Source of the DNA: Streptomyces shenzhenensis
Lineage (GTDB): Bacteria > Actinomycetota > Actinomycetes > Streptomycetales > Streptomycetaceae
NCBI RefSeq assembly: GCF_003688995.1
Contig: NZ_PENI01000006.1
Coordinates: forward strand, 1-64,000
Direction: 5' to 3'
Length of the DNA stretch: 64,000 bases
Positions 1-7,784 of the stretch are shown one piece after another. A program made the translations under genes and the position numbers. Under the pieces are notes generated by a model. It made no database searches. It was given only the letters and a program-made list of their open reading frames with translations, and was not told the origin of the DNA. How positions within the stretch are numbered: position 1 is the first letter of the stretch; every line of letters begins with the position of its first letter.

Positions 1-148
1 GCTGTACCGACCGGACACCGACCCGCAGGTCGTGCGCGATGACCACGTTCTCCTCGCCCAGGACGAACCGCTCGGCAGCCTCCATCCTCAACTTCTCACG
101 GAAGGCACGCCACTCGTCGGTCAGCCCACCCCCTTGCGCATACCTCAT
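1..148 (-). CDS. IS630-family transposase, N-terminal part (runs off left edge)
   Basis: The frame opens at an ATG at 148 and stays open to the window edge, giving about 49 residues that begin MRYAQGGGLTDEWRAF and continue with an HTH-like segment ending LRVGVRSVQ. This start and the segment VVIAHDLRVGVRSVQ match the winged-helix N-terminus of Streptomyces IS630-type DDE transposases as I know them. The catalytic DDE domain lies outside the window, so I cannot say whether the element is intact. No terminal inverted repeat was recognised between 149 and 239. Confidence 0.7.
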   Translation of the reverse strand, partial: MRYAQGGGLTDEWRAFREKLRMEAAERFVLGEENVVIAHDLRVGVRSVQ

Positions 149-239
149 GCAATCGGCATACCGCAGGGATCACGAACCGTCAGCCCCCACCGACACCACG
201 CTTTGAAGCTCAGTAACAACCTGGTGTACTTCAGTTGGG

Positions 240-620
240 TCACGCGTTTCTCCTCACTCGATCGGCACCCGGCGTACTGGGGAAGCAGATGCAGGACGAA
301 CGTGTCGGCACGTCCTCGGAGTCATTGAGCAGACCAGCAAGGACTTCGGCTGCCGCGTAGAGGCGGTCGGCAAACACGGTGAGCCGACTGGTCAATCTCC
401 GCAGTCGGCAGAGAGCCTGGGACAGGCCGGAGGCCGGGCCGTCCGGCCCGGCGCGGGACGGCCCCGGAATCTGGCTGCTCCCGGGGAAGGAGTTGTAGAT
501 GGTGATGTGGTGAGCCGATGCACCGTGGAGAGCGGTGCCCCACCCCACGTACTGTCCGGCGAGAGGCGGGGGTGTGGTCCAGTCTGGATCGGGATCGGCC
601 GGGTCCGATGCCGTGCTCAC
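240..620 (-). CDS. Small protein coupled to the cyclase-like gene, unknown function
   Basis: This 126-residue protein starts with GTG at 620 and overlaps the stop of the cyclase-like gene as GTGA, so the two are translationally coupled. That overlap is the main reason to believe it. The N-terminal half (about residues 14-50, WTTPPPLAGQYVGWGTALHG then HHITIYN) looks like a short beta-rich segment; residues 65-100 (LSQALCRLRRLTSRLTVFADRLYAAAEVLAGLL) look helical and amphipathic. There is no signal peptide and no clear membrane helix. I do not recognise the family. Its place as third gene after a Crp-like regulator and a cyclase-like protein suggests it is an effector, partner or regulator of that system, which is inference only. 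Confidence 0.55.
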   Translation of the reverse strand: MSTASDPADPDPDWTTPPPLAGQYVGWGTALHGASAHHITIYNSFPGSSQIPGPSRAGPDGPASGLSQALCRLRRLTSRLTVFADRLYAAAEVLAGLLNDSEDVPTRSSCICFPSTPGADRVRRNA

Positions 621-1441
621 GAGCGGTCCGGAGCACGCCGAGACGCCTCATGATGGTGAACGTCACGCAAGGTGCTGTCCATGATGGCGACGCCGGACGT
701 CACATGTTGGATGCGCGATTGAATCGGTCGCGGCGCGGCAGGGCTGGCACCGTCAGTCTCTTTCGTCGCCCCAAGCACGGATGCGGCCTGGGCGGTGGGG
801 TGACTGAGCAGGCCACCGGAGGGTGACGGAACGTACATCCACGCGGTCTGTGTGAAGCCCTTCCCCGCGACCTCGGCCCGGACCTCGGTGAAACGGGAGG
901 GCGGCACAGCGCAGTAACCTCCGAGAACCGCCGCGCGATGGACAGCGTCGGAGACGATGACGACGAGGGGTGTGCCGTCCTCGCCCGCGTCGGCGAGCCA
1001 CCTACGAGTGGCCTCGCAGTCCAGGAGGCGGTGCGCCTCGCTGCGAGGAGCGGCGTTCCCGTCGCCAGCCGTTCCCGAAGCAACGGGAACTGGCCCGACG
1101 TGGATGCTCATCCGAAGCCTGATGTGCGGGTCGGCTCCGGTGTTGTGTCGCTGGAGAAGAGTGTCCAGCACGTCCGCGAACGGACTGATGACAAGCGGAA
1201 GCCACGACGGATCAAAGCCGAAGGCGAGCCCGTCCCCAGTATTGCACTCGAACTCCCTGCGCATCTCACCCAAGCCTGCGAATTCCAGGCCACGGTAGAT
1301 AATTTCGGTGATGGTCCTGCTGAGCGGAGCGTGCTGAACCGACGGCAGTCGGGTCGAATCCTTTGCGTCCACCGCCAGAAGACCGAAGTAGGGCGGCAGA
1401 GGACAACTGTCGGCCCTGACCGACCGGGACCGTTTGGACAT
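617..1441 (-). CDS. Class III nucleotide-cyclase-fold protein
   Basis: A 274-residue cytoplasmic protein. I chose the ATG at 1441 because GGGAGAG lies 6 bases upstream; a longer in-frame start at 1486 has no such site. Residues 18-30 (YFGLLAVDAKDST) and 66-75 (CNTGDGLAFG) match the two metal-aspartate strands of class III adenylate/guanylate cyclases, with Asp25 and Asp70 as metal ligands. LRMSIHVGPV at 109-118 is the usual following strand, and N129 with R133/R138 fall where the Asn/Arg transition-state pair is expected. No sensor or membrane domain is fused; the last 60 residues are low in structure. It probably makes a cyclic nucleotide, but the substrate base cannot be read from sequence. 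It lies downstream of the Crp-like gene, with a Crp-type palindrome in its own promoter region, and is coupled to a small protein by GTGA. Confidence 0.75.
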   Translation of the reverse strand: MSKRSRSVRADSCPLPPYFGLLAVDAKDSTRLPSVQHAPLSRTITEIIYRGLEFAGLGEMRREFECNTGDGLAFGFDPSWLPLVISPFADVLDTLLQRHNTGADPHIRLRMSIHVGPVPVASGTAGDGNAAPRSEAHRLLDCEATRRWLADAGEDGTPLVVIVSDAVHRAAVLGGYCAVPPSRFTEVRAEVAGKGFTQTAWMYVPSPSGGLLSHPTAQAASVLGATKETDGASPAAPRPIQSRIQHVTSGVAIMDSTLRDVHHHEASRRAPDRS

Positions 1442-1536
1442 AGAAACTCTCCCAGAAGAAAGACCGGGCACTACGGACGAGTTCAACGATCGGGAATCGA
1501 CGGGAATGCCATGCAGAAAAAATTCCGCTTCGTGCA

Positions 1537-1550
1537 GTGACGTCAGTCAC
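1537..1550. promoter_or_regulatory. Crp-type palindrome in front of the cyclase-like gene
   Basis: GTGACGTCAGTCAC on the plus strand (GTGACTGACGTCAC on the minus strand) fits the actinobacterial Crp consensus GTG-N6-GNCAC exactly when read on the minus strand. It sits in the 143-bp gap between the Crp-like gene and the cyclase-like gene, 96 bases upstream of the cyclase start. The neighbouring Crp-like regulator is the obvious candidate binder. Confidence 0.6.
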
Positions 1551-1584
1551 CTCAGGAGCAGGCACCGTCGGTATATCTGCACTC

Positions 1585-2205
1585 TCACGCTTCACTCCGG
1601 GCCAGTTCCTTCAACACCGCCTCATCCGTGAGGTGGACCACGGGCCAACGCGCTGAGATCGCACCACGACGCTCCAGTTCGGCGACTGCCCCGTACAGCG
1701 TCCTGGGCGTCACGCCGAGGGCGTAGGCCAGCACCTTCTGGGGAATCCCTGCCAAGAAGGGCGTGCTGGCGGTTCGGGCCAGGTCGAGCAGTAACCGGCT
1801 CAGCCCACTGACCACGCCGAATCGCCGTACACCGACCCGCACATTGGCCGTTCGGTGCAAGTGTTGTGCATCCAGCAACATGACCAGGACGTCGTTGCAT
1901 CCGAGTCCGGCAAGGAACCGTCCGTGGCCGACTGCCTGGACGACGGTGCGACAGACAGCCGTCACATCCGCGTTCCGCAGCGCACCCGATAAGGCCGAGG
2001 TCTCCCCCAGGAGCTGACCCTTTCCGCGGATTTCGAGAAAAGCACGCGTGCCATCCGGGTACGGCTCGGTCACCAAAGCCCATCCTTCGACGATCCGTAG
2101 GACATTTCCTTTCTGGCTGCCTTTCAGGAGCATAGGCTGCCCTGACCGGTAGCAAATAGTCCTAGACCGTTCGAATATTCTCCCCCATGGCGGATCAATA
2201 TCCAT
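1585..2205 (-). CDS. Crp/Fnr-family transcriptional regulator
   Basis: A 206-residue regulator. The ATG at 2205 is preceded by GGAGGAAGCG, a strong ribosome site, and beats the in-frame start at 2247. Residues about 15-110 form a cNMP-binding-type beta-roll; GQLLGETSALSG followed by RNADVTAV is a diverged phosphate-binding cassette. Residues about 145-200 hold a winged helix with IPQKVLAYALGVTPRTLYGAVAELERRGAIS as the Crp-type HTH. It heads an operon-like run with the cyclase-like and small-protein genes. Because the cassette is diverged, binding of a cyclic nucleotide is likely but not proven; it could also have lost ligand control. A near-match to its own presumed site lies upstream at 2273-2286, consistent with autoregulation. 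Confidence 0.85.
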   Translation of the reverse strand: MDIDPPWGRIFERSRTICYRSGQPMLLKGSQKGNVLRIVEGWALVTEPYPDGTRAFLEIRGKGQLLGETSALSGALRNADVTAVCRTVVQAVGHGRFLAGLGCNDVLVMLLDAQHLHRTANVRVGVRRFGVVSGLSRLLLDLARTASTPFLAGIPQKVLAYALGVTPRTLYGAVAELERRGAISARWPVVHLTDEAVLKELARSEA

Positions 2206-2272
2206 CGCGCTTCCTCCATGATCTCGCTTTCTCGTTGACACCAGCACCCCTTCGCAACTACCTCGAGAAATA

Positions 2273-2286
2273 GTGGATGCTCACAC
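2273..2286. promoter_or_regulatory. Near-consensus Crp-type site upstream of the Crp-like gene
   Basis: GTGTGAGCATCCAC on the minus strand differs from GTG-N6-GNCAC at one defined position (T for G). It begins 68 bases upstream of the regulator start, where an autoregulatory site would sit. Confidence 0.35.
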
Positions 2287-3865
2287 ATCCTTGATAAAAG
2301 GGCGCGCGAGGGGCCAATAGGGGCGCATTCGGACACCGATCGATGATCGTGTACTTCCACACGCCAGTCACAGTGGCGGACTTCAATCTTGCGCGCGCTC
2401 CGATCGACCCCGAGGTGCTGAATAGCCGAAGCAGCGTAGGCATCTGCCGCGCTGCGCTAGCTGCGGGACGAGGTGCCACGCTTCGTCGGGGCGCACCCTG
2501 TGGGACAGACGGCGTGATCGCCAGCGAACCCGGCAGAGCGTCCGAACGGCTCCGTCGTGGCCGTCCGTATGCTGCGCGGCGACACCGACAAAGGCAGATG
2601 AGACCTGATGGCAACTGATGGACTCACCCCCACTTGCCCAGCTACCGAGGTGAAGCTCTTGCGGAGCGCGCCCGGCTGACCGGGCGAATAGCGTGGAGGA
2701 CGTTAAATGACCTTTAGCCCGGCGCCGGTCGACGGCCAGCCGTGACTCGGGGACGGCCGATCACGCCTGCAGGCACGTCAGCAAACCCGCAGCCGTCGGC
2801 ACCGGAGACAGCCGCAGATCGGACAGGCCAAGCCCCTCCTCCAGGTCCGGAGCACTCAAAATCAGGGCTGGCCAGAGTTGAGAACGTCATGGCTGTGGGG
2901 CGGCGCACCTTGCTGGTCTTCAGCCGCCCCGCCACTGCCAGGCCCTCTCAACCTTCGGATCACTCCCGAGGAGAGCCAGGAGGCAATGAAGGTCACCGAG
3001 CGCCTGCCGGCCCAGGCGTACTTCATGGCCTTCACTCACCCCGATGACCAACATCTCGTCACGGACCCTCGACCCGAAGTCGGCCCGCTCCAGCACCTCG
3101 AGCAAGCCCGCGTTGCGGGGGCCGCTCCGAGCCGCCTCCGCCCCGAACTGTCCGGTCGCCGCTGAGCCCTCCTCGATGTGCTCCTGCAACGGCGCCCTTC
3201 CGGCCAACGCTCGTTTCCAGGGCTCGGCCGCTCGCCGGTCACCAGGAGGGGCCGTCCACGCCTCTGAGTCGACGGCGTGCCCATAGCGTGCCCTCAAGCC
3301 TGGTGATTACTCGACCGCGTTCCGGGCCTACTGGGCACACGAAGATCGGGCACGCGGAGGCCCGAGTGCTGGGTGGCCGCAATCTTGCCCACGGTTGTGT
3401 TCTGCTTCAGCTCCCGGGAGGTTCGCCCGGCTGGAACTCTCAGCCTGCTCTTCTCCAGGGGCATCGGATGCGAACCAGGCAGGGCCTTGCTGGAAGACAT
3501 GCCTTGTGACGACCCAACGGGCACACGGGCCGGGGCACGGCGAGCCAGGACACTTCGGCCGCGTCGAAGCACTCGGTGCCGTCGGTCCCCTGCGGACTGC
3601 TGGATGGCCTTCGGGGCCTGGCCCGGTCCGTACTCGGTTGCCATGTGAAGCGCGGCGGCAGCGGCAACTGTATGGCGGCGCCGATCGCCGCAAGCCGCCC
3701 TGTTCAGAACGGCTGGTCCGTAGGCACCGGCACGGTCGCCGCGGACACCCCGGCGCGCGGCGCCGGCCGCTCGGGCGCGCGTGTCGTGCGGCCCAAGCCG
3801 TGGTAGGCCGCAGTCACGGCGACCGCGCGGGGCGGTGGGCGTCGCCGGGTCCCAGGCCGTCGGGG
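2287..3865. other. 1.6-kb decayed stretch without a convincing gene
   Basis: Open frames here are short, overlap on both strands, and lack ribosome sites and recognisable motifs. Only the minus-strand frame at 2920-3297 has protein-like composition. The minus-strand interval 3300-3700 has protein-like words in two different frames, which suggests a frameshifted relic, but no family could be named. The stretch lies between two mobile or addictive modules, so decay of acquired DNA is the likeliest reading. Confidence 0.5.
2920..3297 (-). CDS. Possible hypothetical protein or gene fragment
   Basis: The 125-residue minus-strand frame has the expected Streptomyces bias: most third positions are G or C from about residue 45 on, in contrast to the frames around it. 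The segment GLLEVLERADFGSRVRDEMLV then ALGDLHCLLALLGSD reads like a helical soluble protein. I see no ribosome site that fixes the start at 3297, no signal peptide and no known motif. It may be the remaining half of a decayed gene. It is listed because composition, not homology, supports it. Confidence 0.25.
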   Translation of the reverse strand: MRARYGHAVDSEAWTAPPGDRRAAEPWKRALAGRAPLQEHIEEGSAATGQFGAEAARSGPRNAGLLEVLERADFGSRVRDEMLVIGVSEGHEVRLGRQALGDLHCLLALLGSDPKVERAWQWRGG

Positions 3866-4328
3866 TCAGCGGGCGTCGGCGTAGTCGTCGGCAACGGTGG
3901 CGGGTGCGGTGGTGGTCGAGCCGGCGAAGGCGTAACGCCAGTAGCCGTCCGCCGACGCCTTCACCGTGGTCTTCAGCTTTCCGGAGCCGTCGGTGGTGAT
4001 CGTCTTCACGGTCGTGTACGTGGACGTCCCCTTCTTCCGGAGCTGCAGCTTCACCTTCTGACCGGAGTAGCCGTGATAGCCGCCGCAGGCCACCGGCTCG
4101 GGAGCCGCGTCGGCCGTCAGCTTCGCGTAACGCAGGACAGGCACCGACTCGGCGGCGTGCAGGTCGACGTGGCCCGCACCGTCCGCGGACTCGGTCCAGG
4201 CAGCCAACTTCCAGGTGCCGGCAAGGGCGTTGCGGCCGAGGTTCCAACGCGGGTGGATATAGGCGAAGTTCGCCTCGCAGGTGGACGTGGTCGCGTTGGC
4301 CTTGGTGCAGGCTGCCGGCTTCCTCGTG
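3866..4328 (-). pseudogene. C-terminal stump of a secreted calcium/Ig-like-type protein
   Basis: The frame has no proper start: it is open right up to the vapC stop codon, so its 5' part is missing. The readable product includes [20 protein letters not shown], then [20 protein letters not shown], and ends with a beta-rich module containing [14 protein letters not shown] and [10 protein letters not shown]. That module resembles the C-terminal repeat domain of the large exported protein encoded at 5241-7211 (YSGRKQRLQLQVYYQG). The likely history is that a second secreted-protein gene lost its 5' portion when the vapBC module arrived or when flanking DNA was deleted. A shorter internal ATG at 4207 exists but is probably not used. 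Confidence 0.6.
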
Positions 4329-4772
4329 TCAGAGTGGGAGGTCGTCGGGGAGGACCCGGAACGACTTGTGGCGGCTCAGCGGGCGCACGGCGCGGAAGTC
4401 GCGGCGGTCGAGGGTGAGAATCGCGTCGGTGTCGTAGTCGGCGGCCAGGGCCACGTTCACCGCGTCGGCGAGGTCGAGATCCAGGGCGCGGTAGCGGACA
4501 CGAATCGTCTGCGCGGCGCTCAGGTGGTCCTCCGTGACTTCCGGGACGACGACCCGGCCACGGCGCATCCAACGGCGGATGTCATCGACGGCGCTGAGGG
4601 CAGCCTCGCGGCCGAGCTCACGTGTGGTGACGTGGTCGAGCTCCGCCAGCAGGAGCGGTGACGTGATCAAGAGGCCGGCAGCCATGATCGCCTCATTCGC
4701 TGCTCCGTGGTCCGGATGCGTCGAGTCGAGGGCGGCCAGCAGCCCGGACGTATCGGCGATGACAATGATCAC
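4329..4772 (-). CDS. vapC: VapC-type PIN-domain toxin
   Basis: A 147-residue PIN-domain protein, the normal length of VapC ribonuclease toxins. The four acidic residues expected of the active site are visible: Asp7 in [11 protein letters not shown], Glu44 in LLAELDHV, Asp103 in [10 protein letters not shown] and Asp122 in LDRRDF. VapC enzymes cleave specific RNAs (tRNA or rRNA) when free of their antitoxin. Its ATG overlaps the antitoxin stop as ATGA. The stop codon is immediately followed by the stump of another gene. Confidence 0.9.
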   Translation of the reverse strand: MIIVIADTSGLLAALDSTHPDHGAANEAIMAAGLLITSPLLLAELDHVTTRELGREAALSAVDDIRRWMRRGRVVVPEVTEDHLSAAQTIRVRYRALDLDLADAVNVALAADYDTDAILTLDRRDFRAVRPLSRHKSFRVLPDDLPL

Positions 4773-5023
4773 CCGGTGGCTCCGGCATCGCGGCGGACCG
4801 CGTCCGCGACCGTGTCACGGACCTCCGACTTGGACGGCGTACGGCCCGGCCCCTCGAAGGTGCGCGAGAACAGGGGTTCGTCCCAGACACGGTTCGCCAT
4901 CGCCGCGAGGTGGATCCCCTGGCGGATGATCTCAGCCTCGCTTATTCCTCGACGCTTGGCCGCCTCCTTGATGATCGCCAGGTCCTCGGGGTCGGCGTAG
5001 ACGTTGGTGCGCTTCATGGACAT
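4769..5023 (-). CDS. vapB: VapB-type ribbon-helix-helix antitoxin
   Basis: An 84-residue protein whose N-terminal 40 residues (MKRTNVYADPEDLAIIKEAA then RGISEAEIIRQGIHLAA) form a ribbon-helix-helix DNA-binding fold. The rest (PLFSRTFEG and on) is the expected flexible toxin-binding tail. It precedes and overlaps the toxin by 4 bases, so the pair is made together. No clear ribosome site precedes either ATG at 5023 or 5017, so the transcript may be leaderless. The pair probably represses itself through the ATGTAC repeats at the start. Confidence 0.88.
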   Translation of the reverse strand: MSMKRTNVYADPEDLAIIKEAAKRRGISEAEIIRQGIHLAAMANRVWDEPLFSRTFEGPGRTPSKSEVRDTVADAVRRDAGATG

Positions 5024-5058
5024 GTACCAAGCTTAGTCCATGTACCGAAATGATGTAC
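5022..5058. promoter_or_regulatory. Candidate VapB operator: three ATGTAC repeats
   Basis: ATGTAC occurs at 5022, 5040 and 5053; the first two are part of the longer repeat CATGTACC. They span the vapB start and its promoter region, the usual position for antitoxin autoregulation. Binding is inferred. Confidence 0.4.
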
Positions 5059-5070
5059 GTTCCTGGCCGT

Positions 5071-5141
5071 GCTCAGCAGACGCGCTCAGCAGACGCGCTC
5101 AGCAGACGCGCTCAGCAGACGCGCTCAGCAGACGCGCTCAG
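5071..5141. repeat. 13-bp tandem repeat, five full copies
   Basis: The unit GCTCAGCAGACGC is repeated five times without mismatch from 5071 to 5135 and followed by a 6-base partial copy. It lies between vapBC and the stop of the large exported protein. Perfect copies imply recent slippage or selection. Confidence 0.95.
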
Positions 5142-5240
5142 GCGATGAGGATCCTCCCGGCTCGGCCGCGGTCGGCCGTCCAGGAACGTGATGCGGTACG
5201 GCCCGCCGGAGTCGGGGGCGGGCCGTACCGGATCAAGAGG

Positions 5241-7211
5241 TCAGTTGGTGAAGGTGATGTACTTCCAGGCGCCGTGCGTCGTGGAGTTGACGGTGTCGCC
5301 GGAGGAACCGTTGATGTACGACGAGCGAACTCGGGCACGGATGCCGGACTCGCCCGGTGCCCCCACGCGCACGGCCGACTTGCCGTTGGTGGCCAGGGCG
5401 AAGTACTCGGAGCCCGAGTCGTACCAGGAGCCCTGGTAGTACACCTGGAGCTGGAGGCGCTGCTTGCGGCCGGAGTAGTAGTTCATGGTCGTGGTGAACA
5501 CCGGGTCGGTGTTCTTGCGGAAGTAGTAGTACGTCCTGGAGCCGATCTTGCCCGTCTTGTAGTGCCGGGAGACGGCGGTGGAGACCTTCGCATGGGCGTA
5601 CGCGGTCGACTTGACGGTCTTGGCGGCGTAGCGGGCGTCGCCGGCGAAGACTGCGGTGACGGCGGTGTCACGGGTCATGTCGACGGTCGCCGACAGTTTG
5701 CCCTTGGAGTTGACCTTGGCCGTCTTCAGCAGCTTCTTCGGCTTGTCGGAGCCGAAGGGGTCCGCGTAGATCGAGACGGTGCGGTTCTTGTACGTCGTAC
5801 CGAGGTGCGCGGTGAAGGTGACGTCCTTGCCGTACGCGTACAGCTTGCCGTTGTTGTTCAGGGTCAGCGCGGTCGCCTTGCGCGAGACGTTCACCGCATC
5901 GGAGCCGGAGGCGGGGGCGTGCGTGGCGTCGCCCGCGTAGGAGACCTTGTAGGTGACCTTGCCGCCGGCGGGCGGGGTGTCCGTGAAGGAGAAGCTGCCG
6001 TCCGCCTTCGTCTTGACGGGGGCCAGTGCCTTGCCGCTCGGCGACTCGATGTCCGTGCGGGTCACCTTGAGGCCGGTGCCCGCGGGGAGCCGTGTCTTCG
6101 AGGTCAGCTTGCCGGTGACGGTCAGCTTCTTGGCGCGTTCCGACGCGGCGGGAGCCGACACCTTGACGGTGGGCAGTTCCTTGGTGGGGTCGGTCAGGGC
6201 GCGCAGCGTGAAGGTGCCGTAGTGGTTCGCGGAGACCGCGAAGACCCGGCTCGCGTCGGGCGCCCAGGCGAGCGCTCCGGATACGAGGGTGTCGGAGCCG
6301 CTGCTGTTGTCGGTGTCGGGGAAGTCGTACTCCCGTACCGGCGCCGGGTCACCGGGCCGGTAGATGTGCACGTCGGGGTCGTACCAGGATTCGCTGCCGC
6401 CCGCGACGCTGCCGTCGGGCGCGACGCGCACGGCGTTCGGGTACGGGTCGATGGGGTAGCCGGCCAACTCGGTGAGGTCGGTGGTCGAGTAGGTGCCGAG
6501 GCCGTAGCCGCGGTCCGGGGCGCCCCACGAGGTGAGCACCTGGCTGCCGTCGGGCGTCAGGTCCAGCTGCTCCACGGCGGTGTCCATGTCGCCCTTGACG
6601 CGAAGGGCGGCTCCGTCGGCCGAGACGTCGTACACGGCGAGCTGGCCGCCGTTGCCCGCCACCAGGACGCCCGGGACGGCCGGGTCGGCGGCCAGGAACA
6701 TCCCGAAGGCGCCGTGGAAGTCGACGTCGCCGCGCTGGGCGAGGTGGACGACGGGTTCGGCGCCGGAGACGTCGAGCGAACCGAAGTCGGTGCCGTGCGC
6801 GAACCAGATCCGGCCGTCCACCACCTCCAGATCGCCGGGAGCCGCGCCGACCGGGTAACTCGCCGTCTGGGTGTACGTGCCCGTCTCCACCGAGACGATC
6901 CGGTTGCCGTTCTTGACGGCCGCGTACACCTGTCCGGAGTCGGCGGACAGCGCGAGGCCGGTCACGCCGGTGAGCCCGGTCAGCGTTGCCTTCACGGTGC
7001 CCGAGTAGTCGGTGACGACGATCTTGCCGCCGGTCGGATCGGACACGTAGACCCGCCGGTGGGCGCCGTCCACGACGATGTCGCCGACCGACTTCACCGG
7101 AAGGACCTTCGCGGCGTCGGCCGCCGCCGGACCCGCCATGCCCGTCACCAGGGCCGCGGAGCTGAGGACGACCGCGAGTGCCGTCGCGGTCGAGATGCTG
7201 CGCCTGCGCAC
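5241..7211 (-). CDS. Exported beta-propeller/Ig-like repeat protein
   Basis: A 656-residue protein. The GTG at 7211 gives a good signal peptide: RRRSISTATALAVVLSSAAL then an AAA-type cleavage region near residue 28. A GGGGG stretch about 10 bases upstream may serve as ribosome site. Residues about 40-330 contain repeated blades of YVTN/WD-like type (VYVSDPTGGKIVVTDYSG, SADSGQVYAAVKNGNRIVSV). From about 340 come Ig-like repeats (LTVTGKLTSKTRLPAGTGLK and VTFTAHLGTTYKNRTVSIYA), then a C-terminal beta domain with YYYFRKNTDPVFTTTM. It probably acts at or outside the cell surface; the ligand is unknown. It stands alone between vapBC and an intergenic relic, and its C-terminus resembles the stump at 3866-4328. 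Confidence 0.8.
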   Translation of the reverse strand: MRRRSISTATALAVVLSSAALVTGMAGPAAADAAKVLPVKSVGDIVVDGAHRRVYVSDPTGGKIVVTDYSGTVKATLTGLTGVTGLALSADSGQVYAAVKNGNRIVSVETGTYTQTASYPVGAAPGDLEVVDGRIWFAHGTDFGSLDVSGAEPVVHLAQRGDVDFHGAFGMFLAADPAVPGVLVAGNGGQLAVYDVSADGAALRVKGDMDTAVEQLDLTPDGSQVLTSWGAPDRGYGLGTYSTTDLTELAGYPIDPYPNAVRVAPDGSVAGGSESWYDPDVHIYRPGDPAPVREYDFPDTDNSSGSDTLVSGALAWAPDASRVFAVSANHYGTFTLRALTDPTKELPTVKVSAPAASERAKKLTVTGKLTSKTRLPAGTGLKVTRTDIESPSGKALAPVKTKADGSFSFTDTPPAGGKVTYKVSYAGDATHAPASGSDAVNVSRKATALTLNNNGKLYAYGKDVTFTAHLGTTYKNRTVSIYADPFGSDKPKKLLKTAKVNSKGKLSATVDMTRDTAVTAVFAGDARYAAKTVKSTAYAHAKVSTAVSRHYKTGKIGSRTYYYFRKNTDPVFTTTMNYYSGRKQRLQLQVYYQGSWYDSGSEYFALATNGKSAVRVGAPGESGIRARVRSSYINGSSGDTVNSTTHGAWKYITFTN

Positions 7212-7360
7212 AGTGATGTGAACCCCCACAGAAGAAGCCCGGTGGTCACCGGGCGGAGATGAAAGAGGCCGCGCGTCCCCCCTCGCACCGACGACGGGTG
7301 CGTGGACGCTGCCGAAGAAGCAGCGTATGGCATGCAAGTGACAGTCGAGGACTGGATTTG

Positions 7361-7558
7361 TCGCGACAACCTGGCTCTCGTCGCGACAACCTGACTCTCG
7401 TCCACGAGAAGGCCGGGGATCCGGCCCGGGCCGTACCGCTCGACTCCGCCGTCGCCCAGTCGGCGCGGGTCCCGGGTGACACCCGTCCCGACACCTCGGT
7501 GGCCCGCCACAACCTCGCCGCCGCTCGCCGGAAAGCCCGAGCCGCGCAGCAGCCCGGT
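7361..7558 (+). pseudogene. Relic of a TPR (tetratricopeptide) protein C-terminus
   Basis: The plus strand reads RRDNLTLVHEKAGDPARAVP then VPGDTRPDTSVARHNLAAAR, which is the repeat pattern of Streptomyces TPR_10/12 proteins (R.NLA..Y..AGD..RAI.L). No start codon or upstream repeat remains. A tandem 20-bp duplication (7361-7380 and 7381-7400, one mismatch) doubles the RDNL.L segment and shifts frame. It is a dead fragment in the 573-bp gap upstream of the exported-protein gene. Confidence 0.45.
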
Positions 7559-7784
7559 ACGTCGGCCCCGGCAGCCGCGTCCACCCGGCGCCGCTCCGCG
7601 GACCCCTCCTACGCTCCTCCGCGTGGGCCGCGCCGCGCGCCACGGCTGCCTGCTGCATTGGCAGCACGGACGTCACCGGGTCGGGGGACTGCGCCGTCGG
7701 CTGCCGCGCAGGACATACCAGATCGGTGTGACTATCACTCCAAGCGACACGCCAACTCCCGAACGTCACCACGGAGGACCATCG

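Noticed and set aside
617..2205. Canonical Pycsar defence system
   Set aside because: The cyclase fold and nucleotide receptor are present, but no membrane or TIR-type effector is; the receptor is a transcription factor, so the label would go beyond the evidence.
5071..5141. CRISPR or iteron origin
   Set aside because: Units are contiguous without spacers and no replication gene is nearby; a simple tandem repeat explains it.
5040..7262. 740-codon open frame on the plus strand
   Set aside because: It is the antisense shadow of the exported-protein gene: the minus strand has the signal peptide, known repeats and proper third-position bias, while this frame is Gly/Arg/Val-rich with no motif.
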